From Limosilactobacillus gorillae (lineage in GTDB: Bacteria; Bacillota; Bacilli; Lactobacillales; Lactobacillaceae), in contig NZ_BCAH01000025.1 of assembly GCF_001293735.1 (NCBI RefSeq), forward strand, positions 1-64,000: DNA of 64,000 nucleotides, read 5' to 3'. Of this stretch, positions 16,108-25,203 are shown one piece after another. A program made the position numbers and the translations under genes. Position 1 is the first letter of the stretch. Every line of letters begins with the position of its first letter. A model generated the notes under the pieces. The model did not search any database and was not told the DNA's origin. It was given only the letters and a program-made list of their open reading frames with translations.

Positions 16108-16983
16108 ATGATACTTTCTGCAACAGCATCGCTGACCAATCAGGCCAATCAGATTAGCCGCTACTTTACCACCCTCAATTGGGATGCGATTATTAAGAAC
16201 CTTGGTGACCGAGTTCTTTCCATTCTCCTGGCTTTTGTGATCTTTTTGGGGATTCTGTGGGCCGGTCGGCTAATTATTGACGCTGCCTTTCATCAAAGTC
16301 GGCGGATTCAACTCCTCGGTGGAACTCATCGGGCAGCCACCTTCCACGCCCTAACCCTTAATATTTTTCGCTACACTTGCTACTTCTTCTTACTATACGC
16401 CATCTTGTCTTTAATCGGGGTTCCAGTCGGGACCCTTTTAGCAGGGGCTGGAATCTTTTCGATCGCCCTGGGGCTTGGGGCCCAGGGCTTTGTCGCCGAC
16501 GTTGTAAACGGTTTTTTCATTCTCTTGGAACAACAAATTGATGTAGGCGATGTAGTTAAAATTGGCACAACCAAGGGAACGGTCTCCGCAATCGGCCTAC
16601 GAACCACCCAGGTTCTCTCTTCCGATGGAACGTTAACCTTCATTCAGAATCGGAATATCACGATGGTCCAAAATTTTTCTCGTCACAACCTGACGGCCAA
16701 CGTTGACATTCAAATTCTTCCTACTACTCCCTTAGATAAGTTAGAGAAGGTCATTGAACACTTAGGCCCCCAGCTAGTTGAAAGAATTGACGGTCTAGTT
16801 GAAAAGCCAACCATCACCGGACCAACCACCGATGCAATGGGACGCCTTGTCTTTCGGATTGTCATCACCGCACGCTCCGGTAGCCAGGGAAGCGTGGCTG
16901 CCACCTGTTTAGCAGCCTACTTAAAGGAACTCAATCAGGCAAATATTCCCTTACAAAATGATTGGGGACACCCCGGTCATTAA
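16108..16983 (+). CDS. small-conductance mechanosensitive channel (MscS family)
   Basis: 291 residues with an N-terminal amphipathic stretch, membrane helices near 32-55 and 84-103, and the pore helix with Ala/Gly packing (GTLLAGAGIFSIALGLGAQG, about 109-128). The cytosolic beta domain follows (QQIDVGDVVKIG, GLRTTQVLSSDGTLTFIQN). It opens on hypo-osmotic shock to release solutes. Single-gene unit on the plus strand ending in a bidirectional hairpin. Confidence 0.92.
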   Translation: MILSATASLTNQANQISRYFTTLNWDAIIKNLGDRVLSILLAFVIFLGILWAGRLIIDAAFHQSRRIQLLGGTHRAATFHALTLNIFRYTCYFFLLYAILSLIGVPVGTLLAGAGIFSIALGLGAQGFVADVVNGFFILLEQQIDVGDVVKIGTTKGTVSAIGLRTTQVLSSDGTLTFIQNRNITMVQNFSRHNLTANVDIQILPTTPLDKLEKVIEHLGPQLVERIDGLVEKPTITGPTTDAMGRLVFRIVITARSGSQGSVAATCLAAYLKELNQANIPLQNDWGHPGH

Positions 16984-17026
16984 ACCATAATGGCGGATTC
17001 TATAAGCGCCATTACTTTCCTGTTAA

Positions 17027-17070
17027 ACTAATAAAAGGCGGCCCTACATTGAAGGCCGCCTTTTATTAGT
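17027..17070. terminator. bidirectional terminator mscS / phosphodiesterase
   Basis: Perfect 17-base arms beginning ACTAATAAAAGGCGGCC surround a 10-base loop. T-rich on both strands. Confidence 0.9.
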
Positions 17071-17081
17071 TAATTCAATTT

Positions 17082-17594
17082 TTAACGCTTGAAACGCTTA
17101 TCAAGCCCCACGCAGACGAGGTCCCGGTTGTAATAGCGAACAATGAAGCTGGTCGGGGTTGTTTCAACGGTTGCAAAGGTTCCACCCAGGTAGTCATACT
17201 CCCCTCGGGGCTGACTGATTGACCCCGGGTTCACGAGTAAAATCCCATCCACCACCTGACAGGCCAGCTGATGAGTGTGCCCGTAGGCAACTACTGAGGC
17301 ACCCAGCTCCTCAGCCGCTAACTTAAGCTTCAGCAGGCCATGATTAACCTGATAGAGGTGACCATGAGTAACGAAAACTCGTTCCCCATCCACTACTTGG
17401 TTAACGATCCGCGGGAATGGATCCCAGTCGGTATTACCAACCACAACCTGATAGCCGATAAGGGCTGGGTCATCAGGACTTAAGTTTGAATCTCCGCAGT
17501 GAAACATAGCGTTTACTTGGCCTTCAAAAGCTTTCTTGACCTTGATCAGGATATCCGCATCCCCGTGATTGTCACTGATAAATAGTGCTTTCAT
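17082..17594 (-). CDS. YfcE/MJ0936-type metallophosphodiesterase
   Basis: 170 residues from the ATG at 17594, which overlaps the rdgB stop (TAATG). Motifs: SDNHGD near residue 7, HCGDSN near 36, GNTD near 56 (NHD replaced by NTD, normal in this family), THGH near 76 and GHTH near 104. A small cytosolic phosphodiesterase. Co-occurrence with rdgB and racE is common in Firmicutes. Confidence 0.88.
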   Translation of the reverse strand: MKALFISDNHGDADILIKVKKAFEGQVNAMFHCGDSNLSPDDPALIGYQVVVGNTDWDPFPRIVNQVVDGERVFVTHGHLYQVNHGLLKLKLAAEELGASVVAYGHTHQLACQVVDGILLVNPGSISQPRGEYDYLGGTFATVETTPTSFIVRYYNRDLVCVGLDKRFKR

Positions 17595-18187
17595 TATGCT
17601 TCCCACCATTCTTCAAAGTTTATCATTAACTCTTTTAACGCCCGTCCCCGGTGGCTAATGGCGTTCTTTTGTTCATCCGTCAAATTCCCCATTGCCTCGC
17701 CCAATTCATCAACAAAGAAGAGCGGGTCGTAACCAAAACCGTGCGTTCCAGTTAGTTTGCGCAGAATATGTCCGTTAACGTGGCCATTAGCAACTACTTT
17801 TGCCCCATTTGGCTTTAACCCGATAATTGTGGTATAGAAATGGGCGGTGCGCTTTTCGTCTGGAATACCCGCCAGATTCTCTAATAACTTTTGGTTATTG
17901 GCAAAGTCATCATGGTCACCTGCGTATCGAGCCGAGTGAATCCCCGGCTCCCCATTTAAAGCATCAACCATTAAACCTGAATCATCGGCAATCACCGGTA
18001 GATTCAAGGCCGCCACCGTTGCCTCTGCCTTTTTAAGGGCGTTTTCTTCGAAACTTTGCCCATCCTCGGTAATCTCAATCGGGGCAAAATCTGCTAATGT
18101 CTTAACTTCAATCCCCTTTAAAGCCATCATTTCCTGAAATTCCCGGGCCTTACCAGGGTTTTTAGTTGCAATAACTAAAGTTGACAC
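17594..18187 (-). CDS. rdgB: XTP/dITP diphosphatase (RdgB/HAM1)
   Basis: 197 residues. TKNPGKAREF near residue 8 and DDSGLMVDALNGEPGIHSARYAG near 68 are the nucleotide-binding and family signatures, and HGFGYDPLFFVDELG near 149 and SHRGRALKEL near 178 follow. It removes deaminated purine triphosphates before incorporation into DNA or RNA. It follows racE by one base in an operon. Confidence 0.95.
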   Translation of the reverse strand: MSTLVIATKNPGKAREFQEMMALKGIEVKTLADFAPIEITEDGQSFEENALKKAEATVAALNLPVIADDSGLMVDALNGEPGIHSARYAGDHDDFANNQKLLENLAGIPDEKRTAHFYTTIIGLKPNGAKVVANGHVNGHILRKLTGTHGFGYDPLFFVDELGEAMGNLTDEQKNAISHRGRALKELMINFEEWWEA

Positions 18188-18188
18188 G

Positions 18189-18995
18189 TTAATCCCCCTC
18201 TTTAATTTCTGCGATTTCTAACCTAAACTTACCAGATAATAACCATTTATTAACCCCTGCCTGTAGGTCAGCCAGATTCCCCGTCGAATACAGATAGTAC
18301 TGGGGGTGAACATGGTTACCAAGGGACTGGTGATCTTCTAGCCACTTTTTCGCTGTTGCCACCGTTTCCTTGGCTGGATCAACAAGGGTAACCGTCTTAC
18401 CCAGCGTTCGGCTGATTTCTGGGGCTAAAAACGGAAAGTGCGTACAGCCCATAATCAAGGTCTTGATCGGCTGATCCTTAAAGGGAGCCAACTGTTCATC
18501 TACAACCTCTTGAGCTGTACTTGTGCCGGTTTGGCCACGCTCAACAACCTTAACCATCGGCTGGGTTGCCTGAGTAATTACTGGAGTTCCGGGGGCTAAG
18601 TTCTCAATCGCCGCTGGGTAGGCACCAGAGTTGATGGTCGCCGTCGTTGCAATCACGCCAATTGCTCCCTTCTTATCTTGAACAAGGGCCGCCCGAGCCC
18701 CAGGTTCGATAACACCAATCACGGGAACTGGCAACTTATCTTGGAGGGCTGGTAGCGCAGCTGCCGTGGCTGTATTACAAGCAATGATCATCATCTTAAC
18801 ATCATTTCTTTGTAAAAAGGAGCCGATCGAAAGTGCCAAGCCGCGAACCTCTGCTGGATCCTTAGTACCATATGGGAAATGACCCTGATCACCAACGAAG
18901 ATCACCTCTTCATTGGGTAACTCTTGCTGGATGACTCGGACAACCGAAAGGCCTCCCAATCCTGAATCCATCACTCCAATTGGGCGATTATCCAT
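18189..18995 (-). CDS. murI: glutamate racemase
   Basis: 268 residues. The catalytic cysteines are in MIIACNTATAAALP (near 73) and LIMGCTHFPFLAPE (near 184), with the substrate-binding start IGVMDSGLGGLSVV. It makes D-glutamate for peptidoglycan from L-glutamate. First gene of the murI-rdgB-phosphodiesterase operon. Confidence 0.96.
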   Translation of the reverse strand: MDNRPIGVMDSGLGGLSVVRVIQQELPNEEVIFVGDQGHFPYGTKDPAEVRGLALSIGSFLQRNDVKMMIIACNTATAAALPALQDKLPVPVIGVIEPGARAALVQDKKGAIGVIATTATINSGAYPAAIENLAPGTPVITQATQPMVKVVERGQTGTSTAQEVVDEQLAPFKDQPIKTLIMGCTHFPFLAPEISRTLGKTVTLVDPAKETVATAKKWLEDHQSLGNHVHPQYYLYSTGNLADLQAGVNKWLLSGKFRLEIAEIKEGD

Positions 18996-19114
18996 TTATC
19001 TTCACCCTTTCTATTCTTCAACAACTTAAAACCTTATTTTCGCCCAAATTAAAGTGCTTTGCAATCCTCACCCTAAATTTTTCTTAAGTCTCCCGCCGTG
19101 ATCATGATTTCCGG

Positions 19115-19120
19115 TATAAT
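19115..19120 (+). promoter_or_regulatory. yslB -10 element
   Basis: Perfect TATAAT 32 bases before the gene; the -35 is not convincing. Confidence 0.4.
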
Positions 19121-19152
19121 AAAATGGATTGCTAAAGAAGGAAGTTTAAAAA

Positions 19153-19710
19153 ATGACTCAAACACGTTACGATCACTTAATTAATAGCCACCGAGGTCTG
19201 GGTCCCGCTACCCTCCGTGACGTCATTCTCCCCGCTCTTTTAGGGAAGGAAACGGAGGGAATCCTTTACTGGATCGGTAAGGACCTCGCCCGTGAATATC
19301 CCGTCGCCGACTTAGACGAACTGGTTGCCCTGACCGCCCAGTTAGGGATGGGCGATCTCACCTTAAAAAAGGCCACAGCAACCCAGCAATTTTGGGAACT
19401 AGGGGGGCCAATTGTTGATGAACGACTAGCCCTAGACAAGGAAACCACTTCCTTTAGCCTGGAAGCTGGGTTTTTGGCGCAGGAAATTGAATTCCAACTT
19501 TGTACGGTCACTGAAGCCGATCTCCAAGAACGTGGCCACCACTCAGTCACCTTCCTGGTTCAAAATGATCCTAAGGACGCGGCTGATTCGGAACGAACCG
19601 AATTGGTCGAGTTTATCCACCCGGTTATGCCAACAACCACTGAAGAGGCCCCCAAAAAGCGCGGGTTTTTCAGACGTAAGAAGAAAAAAAAGCAACGTTC
19701 ACTTAAATAA
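19153..19710 (+). CDS. yslB: YslB/DUF2507 family protein
   Basis: 185 residues. The pattern RDVILPALLGKETEGILYWIGKDLAREYP, then GGPIVDERL and FSLEAGFLAQEIE, is that of YslB (DUF2507), a V4R-like domain protein of unknown function; in Bacillus it also lies near racE. The end is a Lys/Arg-rich tail (KKRGFFRRKKKKKQR) that looks like a membrane- or RNA-binding patch. The stop codon lies in the stem of the shared terminator. Confidence 0.85.
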   Translation: MTQTRYDHLINSHRGLGPATLRDVILPALLGKETEGILYWIGKDLAREYPVADLDELVALTAQLGMGDLTLKKATATQQFWELGGPIVDERLALDKETTSFSLEAGFLAQEIEFQLCTVTEADLQERGHHSVTFLVQNDPKDAADSERTELVEFIHPVMPTTTEEAPKKRGFFRRKKKKKQRSLK

Positions 19711-19744
19711 TAAAAGCTCCCAGTACTGGGAGCTTTTATTATTT
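19705..19744. terminator. 40-base perfect palindrome, bidirectional terminator
   Basis: The sequence is its own reverse complement over 40 bases, centred at 19724/19725 (AGCTCCCAGT/ACTGGGAGCT). It holds the stop codon of yslB at one end and that of the converging ClC gene at the other. Confidence 0.9.
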
Positions 19745-20998
19745 AGAATTGGTTAACCACTTATTAACGGCAATTGATATCCCTGCTGAAAGAGCCAGCA
19801 TTAAGAAAGAACCACTGGCCAGGTGACAAACCTCAAGTAACATAAACAAGGCCATTAAAGGTGCCGTTTGCGAAGAAGCCAAAAAGGCCACCGCCCCAAC
19901 GATGGCAAATTGGGCGAAGGGAATTCCTGGTACAAACATGCTATAGACCATCCCAAACAGCACTCCCAAGGACGCTCCAATCGAAATTGACGGGGTTAAG
20001 ACACCCCCGTAGCCACCGAAGCGAATTGTCATTAGGGTGACAACCGGTTTGGCGACTAGGCCAAAGAACAAGGCAACAATGGCCAAGCGGGTCGGCATAG
20101 TTGTTGACATGGCCAGTTGGGCGAGGCCGCGCCCATTTCCCATGATCTGGGGGTAGATGGCAGCTACCGCTCCGGTCACCACCCCGACAATGGGAAAGGT
20201 CACTAAAATCTTTGCCGTGTGAGGACGCCTGGCACTGCAGGCCTTGATTGCTAGACCAAACAAGTAGCCCAGTCCTCCCATCAATGGGGCAACAATGATG
20301 ACATAGGGTAGGAGGCGTAGCGATAACTCGCGGGCAGAAACTAAGTAGTAAGGACCGTAGCCCTTTACCTGGCCTCCAATTATCGTTGCAATTGAGGACA
20401 TCGTCAAGGAAACAGCGATCGCTCGGGGGGTAATCTTTTTATACAAGAGCTCCATACAAAAGAATGCTCCCGTAATTGGGGCGATATAGACCCCGGCAAA
20501 GCCGGCTCCGGCAGCGGCAGCGATTAAGAGACGCTTATCTTCTTCACTTAGAGCCAGGGCGCCATGACGACCTGTAATTTCTTCCCACTTCTGGGCAAAG
20601 GCTGCCCCCGCTTCCCGTGGTGCTAATTCACGGCCGATCGACCCTCCCGTTCCCACAAAGAATATCTGAGTTAACACGTGCATGAGGGTGTGAGTAAGCG
20701 GTATCCGCTCACCAGCGACTGCTTTTTTCAATCCCACCGGGCGGTAACTCTTTTTTTGTAGCAGATACCAGGCGCCACCAGCAATAATAGCCCCCAAAAA
20801 GACCGATAGTCCCCGATGTAAGGCACTAGCTTCTAAGTTAACTGGCATCCGGTTAGTTTCTTGGAAGCCTAAAAATAAGCGCTCAACATAGTCCAGAAAG
20901 AGACTCAAGCTAGCCGAACTAGCCCCCGTAATCCCCCCAATGACGATAGTAGCGACAATCATGGACCGATTCTTTTCTAATTCTTGTCGGAGTTGCAT
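19739..20998 (-). CDS. ClC-family anion channel/transporter, divergent
   Basis: 419 residues with about 10-12 membrane segments. By eye against E. coli ClC: GRE (gating Glu, here E124) is present as GRELAP rather than GREGP; GVLTP matches GIFAP; the first selectivity motif GSGIP is not recognisable; and the inner proton glutamate position (APITGAFFCMELL for APLAGILFIIEEM) appears to be Leu184. These changes leave open whether it moves chloride, fluoride or another anion, as a channel or exchanger. A bacterial ClC fold is clear; ion specificity is not. Confidence 0.8.
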   Translation of the reverse strand: MQLRQELEKNRSMIVATIVIGGITGASSASLSLFLDYVERLFLGFQETNRMPVNLEASALHRGLSVFLGAIIAGGAWYLLQKKSYRPVGLKKAVAGERIPLTHTLMHVLTQIFFVGTGGSIGRELAPREAGAAFAQKWEEITGRHGALALSEEDKRLLIAAAAGAGFAGVYIAPITGAFFCMELLYKKITPRAIAVSLTMSSIATIIGGQVKGYGPYYLVSARELSLRLLPYVIIVAPLMGGLGYLFGLAIKACSARRPHTAKILVTFPIVGVVTGAVAAIYPQIMGNGRGLAQLAMSTTMPTRLAIVALFFGLVAKPVVTLMTIRFGGYGGVLTPSISIGASLGVLFGMVYSMFVPGIPFAQFAIVGAVAFLASSQTAPLMALFMLLEVCHLASGSFLMLALSAGISIAVNKWLTNSK

Positions 20999-21106
20999 CC
21001 GTCATTCCTCATTTCACCAAAATTCATACTTTCCTAGTTAACCGCGCTTTATGACAAAATACAAGCCTCGTGAAACTTTCTTAAGTATAAAAGAAGGGCA
21101 ACTCAT

Positions 21107-21126
21107 CACGTCCTTAAAAGAACGTG
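21107..21126. repeat. inverted repeat upstream of the ClC gene
   Basis: CACGTCCTT-AA-AAGAACGTG: 9-base arms with one mismatch, near a possible -10 (TATACT on the minus strand). Operator-like, but no regulator is identified. Confidence 0.35.
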
Positions 21127-21143
21127 TTTCCTTGCTCGCTTTC

Positions 21144-21179
21144 AAAAAGGGAGGCTGCAACGGTTCGTCACAACCTCCC
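21144..21179 (-). terminator. mutS2 terminator
   Basis: The minus strand has 14-base arms (GGGAGGTTGTGACG / CGTTGCAGCCTCCC, with G-U pairs) around AAC, then TTTTT. Confidence 0.8.
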
Positions 21180-21241
21180 TTATCCCCGTTTGAATAAAAA
21201 AGCATGAATACACACTCTTTTTTATTTGGAGCTTATTAAAT

Positions 21242-23617
21242 CTAGAAGTAAACAATCGTTGCGCCATCGCCCCCATTATTTGGACTAGCGTATTCAAAAT
21301 TCTTAACTCGGGGGTTACTTTGCAAATACTGCTGGGTCCCCTTCCGCAGCGCCCCGGTTCCCTTCCCATGAATAATGGTTACTGACGGAAGGTTATTTAA
21401 CAGAGCATGATCGATGAAGGAGGCCAGTTCGCTCATTGCCTCTTCGTAACGGTGTCCCCGCAAGTCGAGACGGGCACTGGTCTGACGAGTCTGAATTGTC
21501 CGGACTGCCATTTTTCGTGGCTGACCCTGCTGTTTCTCCTGTTGTTTGGCCTGTTTTGCCGAGATCTTCTCTAAGTCGGCCTCATCAATGGCCATTTTCA
21601 AAATTCCCAGTTGGACTTCCCACTTGTGGTTGCCCCGTTTGTTTAATAAAACTCCTTGCTGGCCGTATGACTTAACGTTAACGTGATCCCCAGCCTTAAG
21701 TTGGTGTTTTTGTTTGGCGCGACGCAAGACACTATTATTACTTAAACGTGGATTATCCTTGTGGAGGGCATTTAAAGCTCCCTGAGCATCAATTAGCTGA
21801 TTCTCCTTAATTGCTGACCCCTGAATTTCCAGCTGGCGGAGGTGGTGAATGATCTGGTTGGCCTTTTTCTTAGCCTGGGCGACCTCGTGGTTTGCCTCCG
21901 AGCGAGCCCGCTCAAGTAGCTTATCCCGTTGCTCGTTGAAACGGTCCAGCTTAGCATCTAAGTTCTCTTTGGTAGCTGTGTTTTGCTCAACCAGTTCTTC
22001 TAGGCGTTCGTTTTCTTCTCGGGCCCGCTTACGCTGCTCAACCAGGTCACCAATCATCTTATTAAGGTCCTGACTGTCATCGGAAACTAAGGAGGAGGCT
22101 TCCTCAATTACTGCCTGGCTAATTCCTAACCGCCTAGCAATCGCAATCCCGTTAGACTGTCCCGGCACCCCTAACAAAAGGCGGTAAGTCGGCTTTAAAG
22201 TCTCCTGATCAAATTCCATCGAGGCGTTAATTGTCTTAGCACGGTCATAGCCGTAAACCTTAAGCTCCGGATAGTGCGTGGTCACAACCACTTCACTTCC
22301 AACTGCTCCAATTTGATCAAGAATTGCCATCGCCAGGGCGGCCCCTTCTTTAGGGTCAGTCCCAGCCCCAAGTTCGTCAAGTAAGACTAGCGAACGATCG
22401 GTGATCTGCTCTAGGATCCGCTTAACGTTTTCCATATGCCCCGAGAAAGTAGATAAGTTTTGTTCCAGGGACTGTTCATCACCGATATCGGCAAAAACAT
22501 TATCAAAGATAGCAACCGATGAATTCTCACTGGCCGGGATGAACATCCCTGACTGGGCCATCAGTTGAATCAAGCCGAGGGTCTTTAAGGTAATTGTTTT
22601 CCCACCGGTGTTAGGCCCCGTAATCACAATGGCTTGGTAAGCCTTACCCAGAGTGATATCGTTTGCCACTACCCTTGCCGGGTCAATTAATGGATGACGA
22701 GCCTTACGTAGGTTTACCTCTCCATTTTGATTTAAGACTGGGACACTAGCCTTCATCGCTTCAGCAAGCTTAGCCTTAGCGTTGATCAGATCCAAGTGGC
22801 CAAGTAGATTGGCATTCTTGGCAATATCATTTCGGTAGGGGCGAACTAAGTTAGACAACTCAATTAAAACCTTACGTACCTCTTGGCGTTCCTCAATTTG
22901 AGCTTGGCGTAAACGGTTGTTTAATTCCACTACGCTTCTCGGCTCAATATACAGGGTCTGCCCGGAAGCCGATTGATCATGAACCACCCCACCAAACTGG
23001 TTCCGGTAACGGGCTAGAACTGGAACCACGTAGCGATCGTTACGAACGGTGATGATTGGCTCAGACAGCTTCTTAGCCTGCTTTCCCCGGGTGTAGCGTT
23101 CCAGCTCATGACGAATCTCCGCTTCAGTTTGAGTGATTAGTTGCCGAACCCCGTGGAGCTTAGTAGAAGCCTCATCGGTCACTCGCCCATCCGGATCGAT
23201 TGAGCGAGCTAGGCGTCGGGTGACTTCTGGAATCGTTACCAACGAGATCACCAGGTTATCAATTGTCCGCAAACGAATCTTCTTTTCTTCTAAACCATCG
23301 AAGAAATTTTGGACCGCCATGCTGGTCCTAAGTACATTAGTGATTTGGGCTAACTCGGTTCCATTCAGGCTGGCCTGAACCTTCAGGCGTTTTAATTGGG
23401 GCGACACATCAGTTAGCTGCGGAAGGGGGATCCCCCCCACCAGACGTAAAAGGTCCGCCCCGTCTTCAGTCTCTTCAATCCAGTGGTGAATGATTGTATA
23501 GTCAGACTGGGGAACTAACTTCGCTAGTTCCAGACGGCCGGTTGCTGAAACCACGTACTGTCCCAGCTGTCCCTTCACCCGGTCATATTCTAGTGTTTCT
23601 AAGATTTTATGGTTCAT
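21242..23617 (-). CDS. mutS2: MutS2 endonuclease/ribosome-rescue ATPase
   Basis: 791 residues from the ATG at 23617. It has the MutS-like lever and clamp, Walker A GPNTGGKTITLKT near 335, Walker B VLLDELGAGTDP near 410, a coiled-coil/KOW region, and a C-terminal Smr domain (LDLRGHRYEEAM... IHGKGTGALRKG). It lacks the mismatch-recognition domain of MutS1. Known roles are suppression of recombination and, in B. subtilis, splitting of collided ribosomes. Follows cvpA closely. Confidence 0.95.
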   Translation of the reverse strand: MNHKILETLEYDRVKGQLGQYVVSATGRLELAKLVPQSDYTIIHHWIEETEDGADLLRLVGGIPLPQLTDVSPQLKRLKVQASLNGTELAQITNVLRTSMAVQNFFDGLEEKKIRLRTIDNLVISLVTIPEVTRRLARSIDPDGRVTDEASTKLHGVRQLITQTEAEIRHELERYTRGKQAKKLSEPIITVRNDRYVVPVLARYRNQFGGVVHDQSASGQTLYIEPRSVVELNNRLRQAQIEERQEVRKVLIELSNLVRPYRNDIAKNANLLGHLDLINAKAKLAEAMKASVPVLNQNGEVNLRKARHPLIDPARVVANDITLGKAYQAIVITGPNTGGKTITLKTLGLIQLMAQSGMFIPASENSSVAIFDNVFADIGDEQSLEQNLSTFSGHMENVKRILEQITDRSLVLLDELGAGTDPKEGAALAMAILDQIGAVGSEVVVTTHYPELKVYGYDRAKTINASMEFDQETLKPTYRLLLGVPGQSNGIAIARRLGISQAVIEEASSLVSDDSQDLNKMIGDLVEQRKRAREENERLEELVEQNTATKENLDAKLDRFNEQRDKLLERARSEANHEVAQAKKKANQIIHHLRQLEIQGSAIKENQLIDAQGALNALHKDNPRLSNNSVLRRAKQKHQLKAGDHVNVKSYGQQGVLLNKRGNHKWEVQLGILKMAIDEADLEKISAKQAKQQEKQQGQPRKMAVRTIQTRQTSARLDLRGHRYEEAMSELASFIDHALLNNLPSVTIIHGKGTGALRKGTQQYLQSNPRVKNFEYASPNNGGDGATIVYF

Positions 23618-23635
23618 TGTCAATTGTTCCTCTCC

Positions 23636-24163
23636 TTACATAACCCATGAAATGACCACCTTAGCCATTCCAGGGGTTTGATTGATGATCCACTGAGCAA
23701 GTCCTGAGTCCGCCAGCTGACTTTGCCACCATGCAACTGGAAGGAGCTGAAAAATGAATAAAAAGACAAAAATGATTAGGTAACCCAAGAGACAATCTAA
23801 CGCTCCACCTGCCCACCCGTTGACCGTCCCAACCACCGGTACCCGGCGAAGCCAGTTGAACCGGTGCAAGAGCCAACGTGACAAGAAAGTAATTCCCCAA
23901 AAGATCAGCATGAAGCTAACCCCACTGTAGAAGAACTCACTAGTACTTGTTGTTAACAAGCTAGTTACAGTAGACTTTGAACTATCATTAATAGTGGGTA
24001 AAAATCCTGCAATGGCAGGTCCAACAAATTTGGCCCCCAACCGCGCCATTACCCACGCTAAAAAATAAGCCACCGTCGAAATAACCAGGCCAATTAGTCC
24101 CATTCGCCGACCGTGGATCCAGCATCCCATTAGAATGATGATAATGATTGCAGTAAGGATCAT
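23636..24163 (-). CDS. CvpA family membrane protein
   Basis: 175 residues from the ATG at 24163, behind TTAGGAGTG; an upstream GTG overlaps the ribosome site and is rejected. Four membrane helices; the GRRMGLIGLVISTVAYFLAW and VPVVGTVNGWAGGALD segments match CvpA/colicin V production proteins. In Firmicutes the gene usually precedes mutS2, as here. Function is not settled (envelope homeostasis). Confidence 0.85.
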   Translation of the reverse strand: MILTAIIIIILMGCWIHGRRMGLIGLVISTVAYFLAWVMARLGAKFVGPAIAGFLPTINDSSKSTVTSLLTTSTSEFFYSGVSFMLIFWGITFLSRWLLHRFNWLRRVPVVGTVNGWAGGALDCLLGYLIIFVFLFIFQLLPVAWWQSQLADSGLAQWIINQTPGMAKVVISWVM

Positions 24164-24251
24164 GTGTTCCACTCCTAAAATTTCACTGACTATTTTAGCA
24201 TTTACGCCCTAGATTTGCTATTGTAGGGATTGTAACAGAAAGGTGGTTCCT

Positions 24252-25163
24252 ATGAACATAGTGATTAAAGTCGACAACGCGACTTTTACCAAGATGAAGG
24301 TAACTTATCAGGCCCCAGGCCACTTACCAGCCGGGGCAGCTTTTTTAGCCAAGGCCAAGGGGGTAACCATAACTGGATATGAAAAGAGTCATAAGGTGAT
24401 GTTTCAAGGTCCCTTAGCCAAGCAGGAAGCTGCTCGCTGGCAAGATCCCAATGATAACCAGGAACAAGACACTGCTCCGCAAATTTCCGGCCTTCCAGCC
24501 GGGTTTGCTAATTGGTCGGTTCTGGGGTCTGATGAGGTTGGCGTCGGGTCTTATTTTGGCCCACTAACTACCGCCGCTGTCTATGTCTGTAGCGACCGGG
24601 TTGCCACCCTTAAAAGTTGGGGCGTTGCTGATTCAAAAAAAATTACCGATCCGGAGATTATTCGTCTGGCTAAAAAGATTCTCGCTAGCTGTCCAACCGA
24701 GGTTTTAAACCTCCAGCCCGCTGACTACAACGCCCGGATCAAAAAATATAACCAGGCCCAGCTCAAGGCCCTGTGTCATAATTACGTTCTCGGCCAGGTG
24801 CTAAAACAGATTGCCCCGGAACAACCACAAGCAATCCTCATCGACCAATTCGTCAGCGAGCAGACCTACTTCAACTACCTAAAAGGTCAGCCAGTGATTA
24901 TCAGCCACGGGGTCCACTTTAAAACCAAGGGTGAACAGGCTCATGTGGCCGTAGCGGCTGCCTCCATCGTGGCCCGTTATTACTCACTGTTGACTATGAA
25001 TCAACTCTCTGAGCAAGCTGGGATCACCTTACCAATTGGGGCCGGCCACGCTGTCGACCTGGTAGCTGCTAAGCTCATCAAAAAAGGCGTTGACCTTAAC
25101 CAGTATGCCAAGCTCCACTTTGCCAATACTAAAAAAGCCACCCAACTTGCTGAGCATAATTAA
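24252..25163 (+). CDS. rnhC: ribonuclease HIII
   Basis: 303 residues from the ATG at 24252 (ribosome site AAAGGTGG just before; an in-frame GTG inside that site is rejected). An N-terminal TBP-like substrate-binding domain (about 1-85) is followed by the catalytic domain: SDEVGVGSYFGP with the Asp-Glu of the type 2 RNase H fold, DSKKI near 130, and IDQFVS near 198. It cuts RNA in RNA-DNA hybrids. Divergent from cvpA-mutS2, a typical position. Confidence 0.94.
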   Translation: MNIVIKVDNATFTKMKVTYQAPGHLPAGAAFLAKAKGVTITGYEKSHKVMFQGPLAKQEAARWQDPNDNQEQDTAPQISGLPAGFANWSVLGSDEVGVGSYFGPLTTAAVYVCSDRVATLKSWGVADSKKITDPEIIRLAKKILASCPTEVLNLQPADYNARIKKYNQAQLKALCHNYVLGQVLKQIAPEQPQAILIDQFVSEQTYFNYLKGQPVIISHGVHFKTKGEQAHVAVAAASIVARYYSLLTMNQLSEQAGITLPIGAGHAVDLVAAKLIKKGVDLNQYAKLHFANTKKATQLAEHN

Positions 25164-25203
25164 ACGGGGAGAGAAGCACCCGCTTCTCCCCCCGTTTTTA
25201 ATT
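25160..25203. terminator. bidirectional terminator rnhC / DUF1292
   Basis: GAGAAGC and GCTTCTC arms extended by CGGGG/CCCCG and by AATTAAA/TTTAATT, with T-runs on both sides. Confidence 0.85.
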
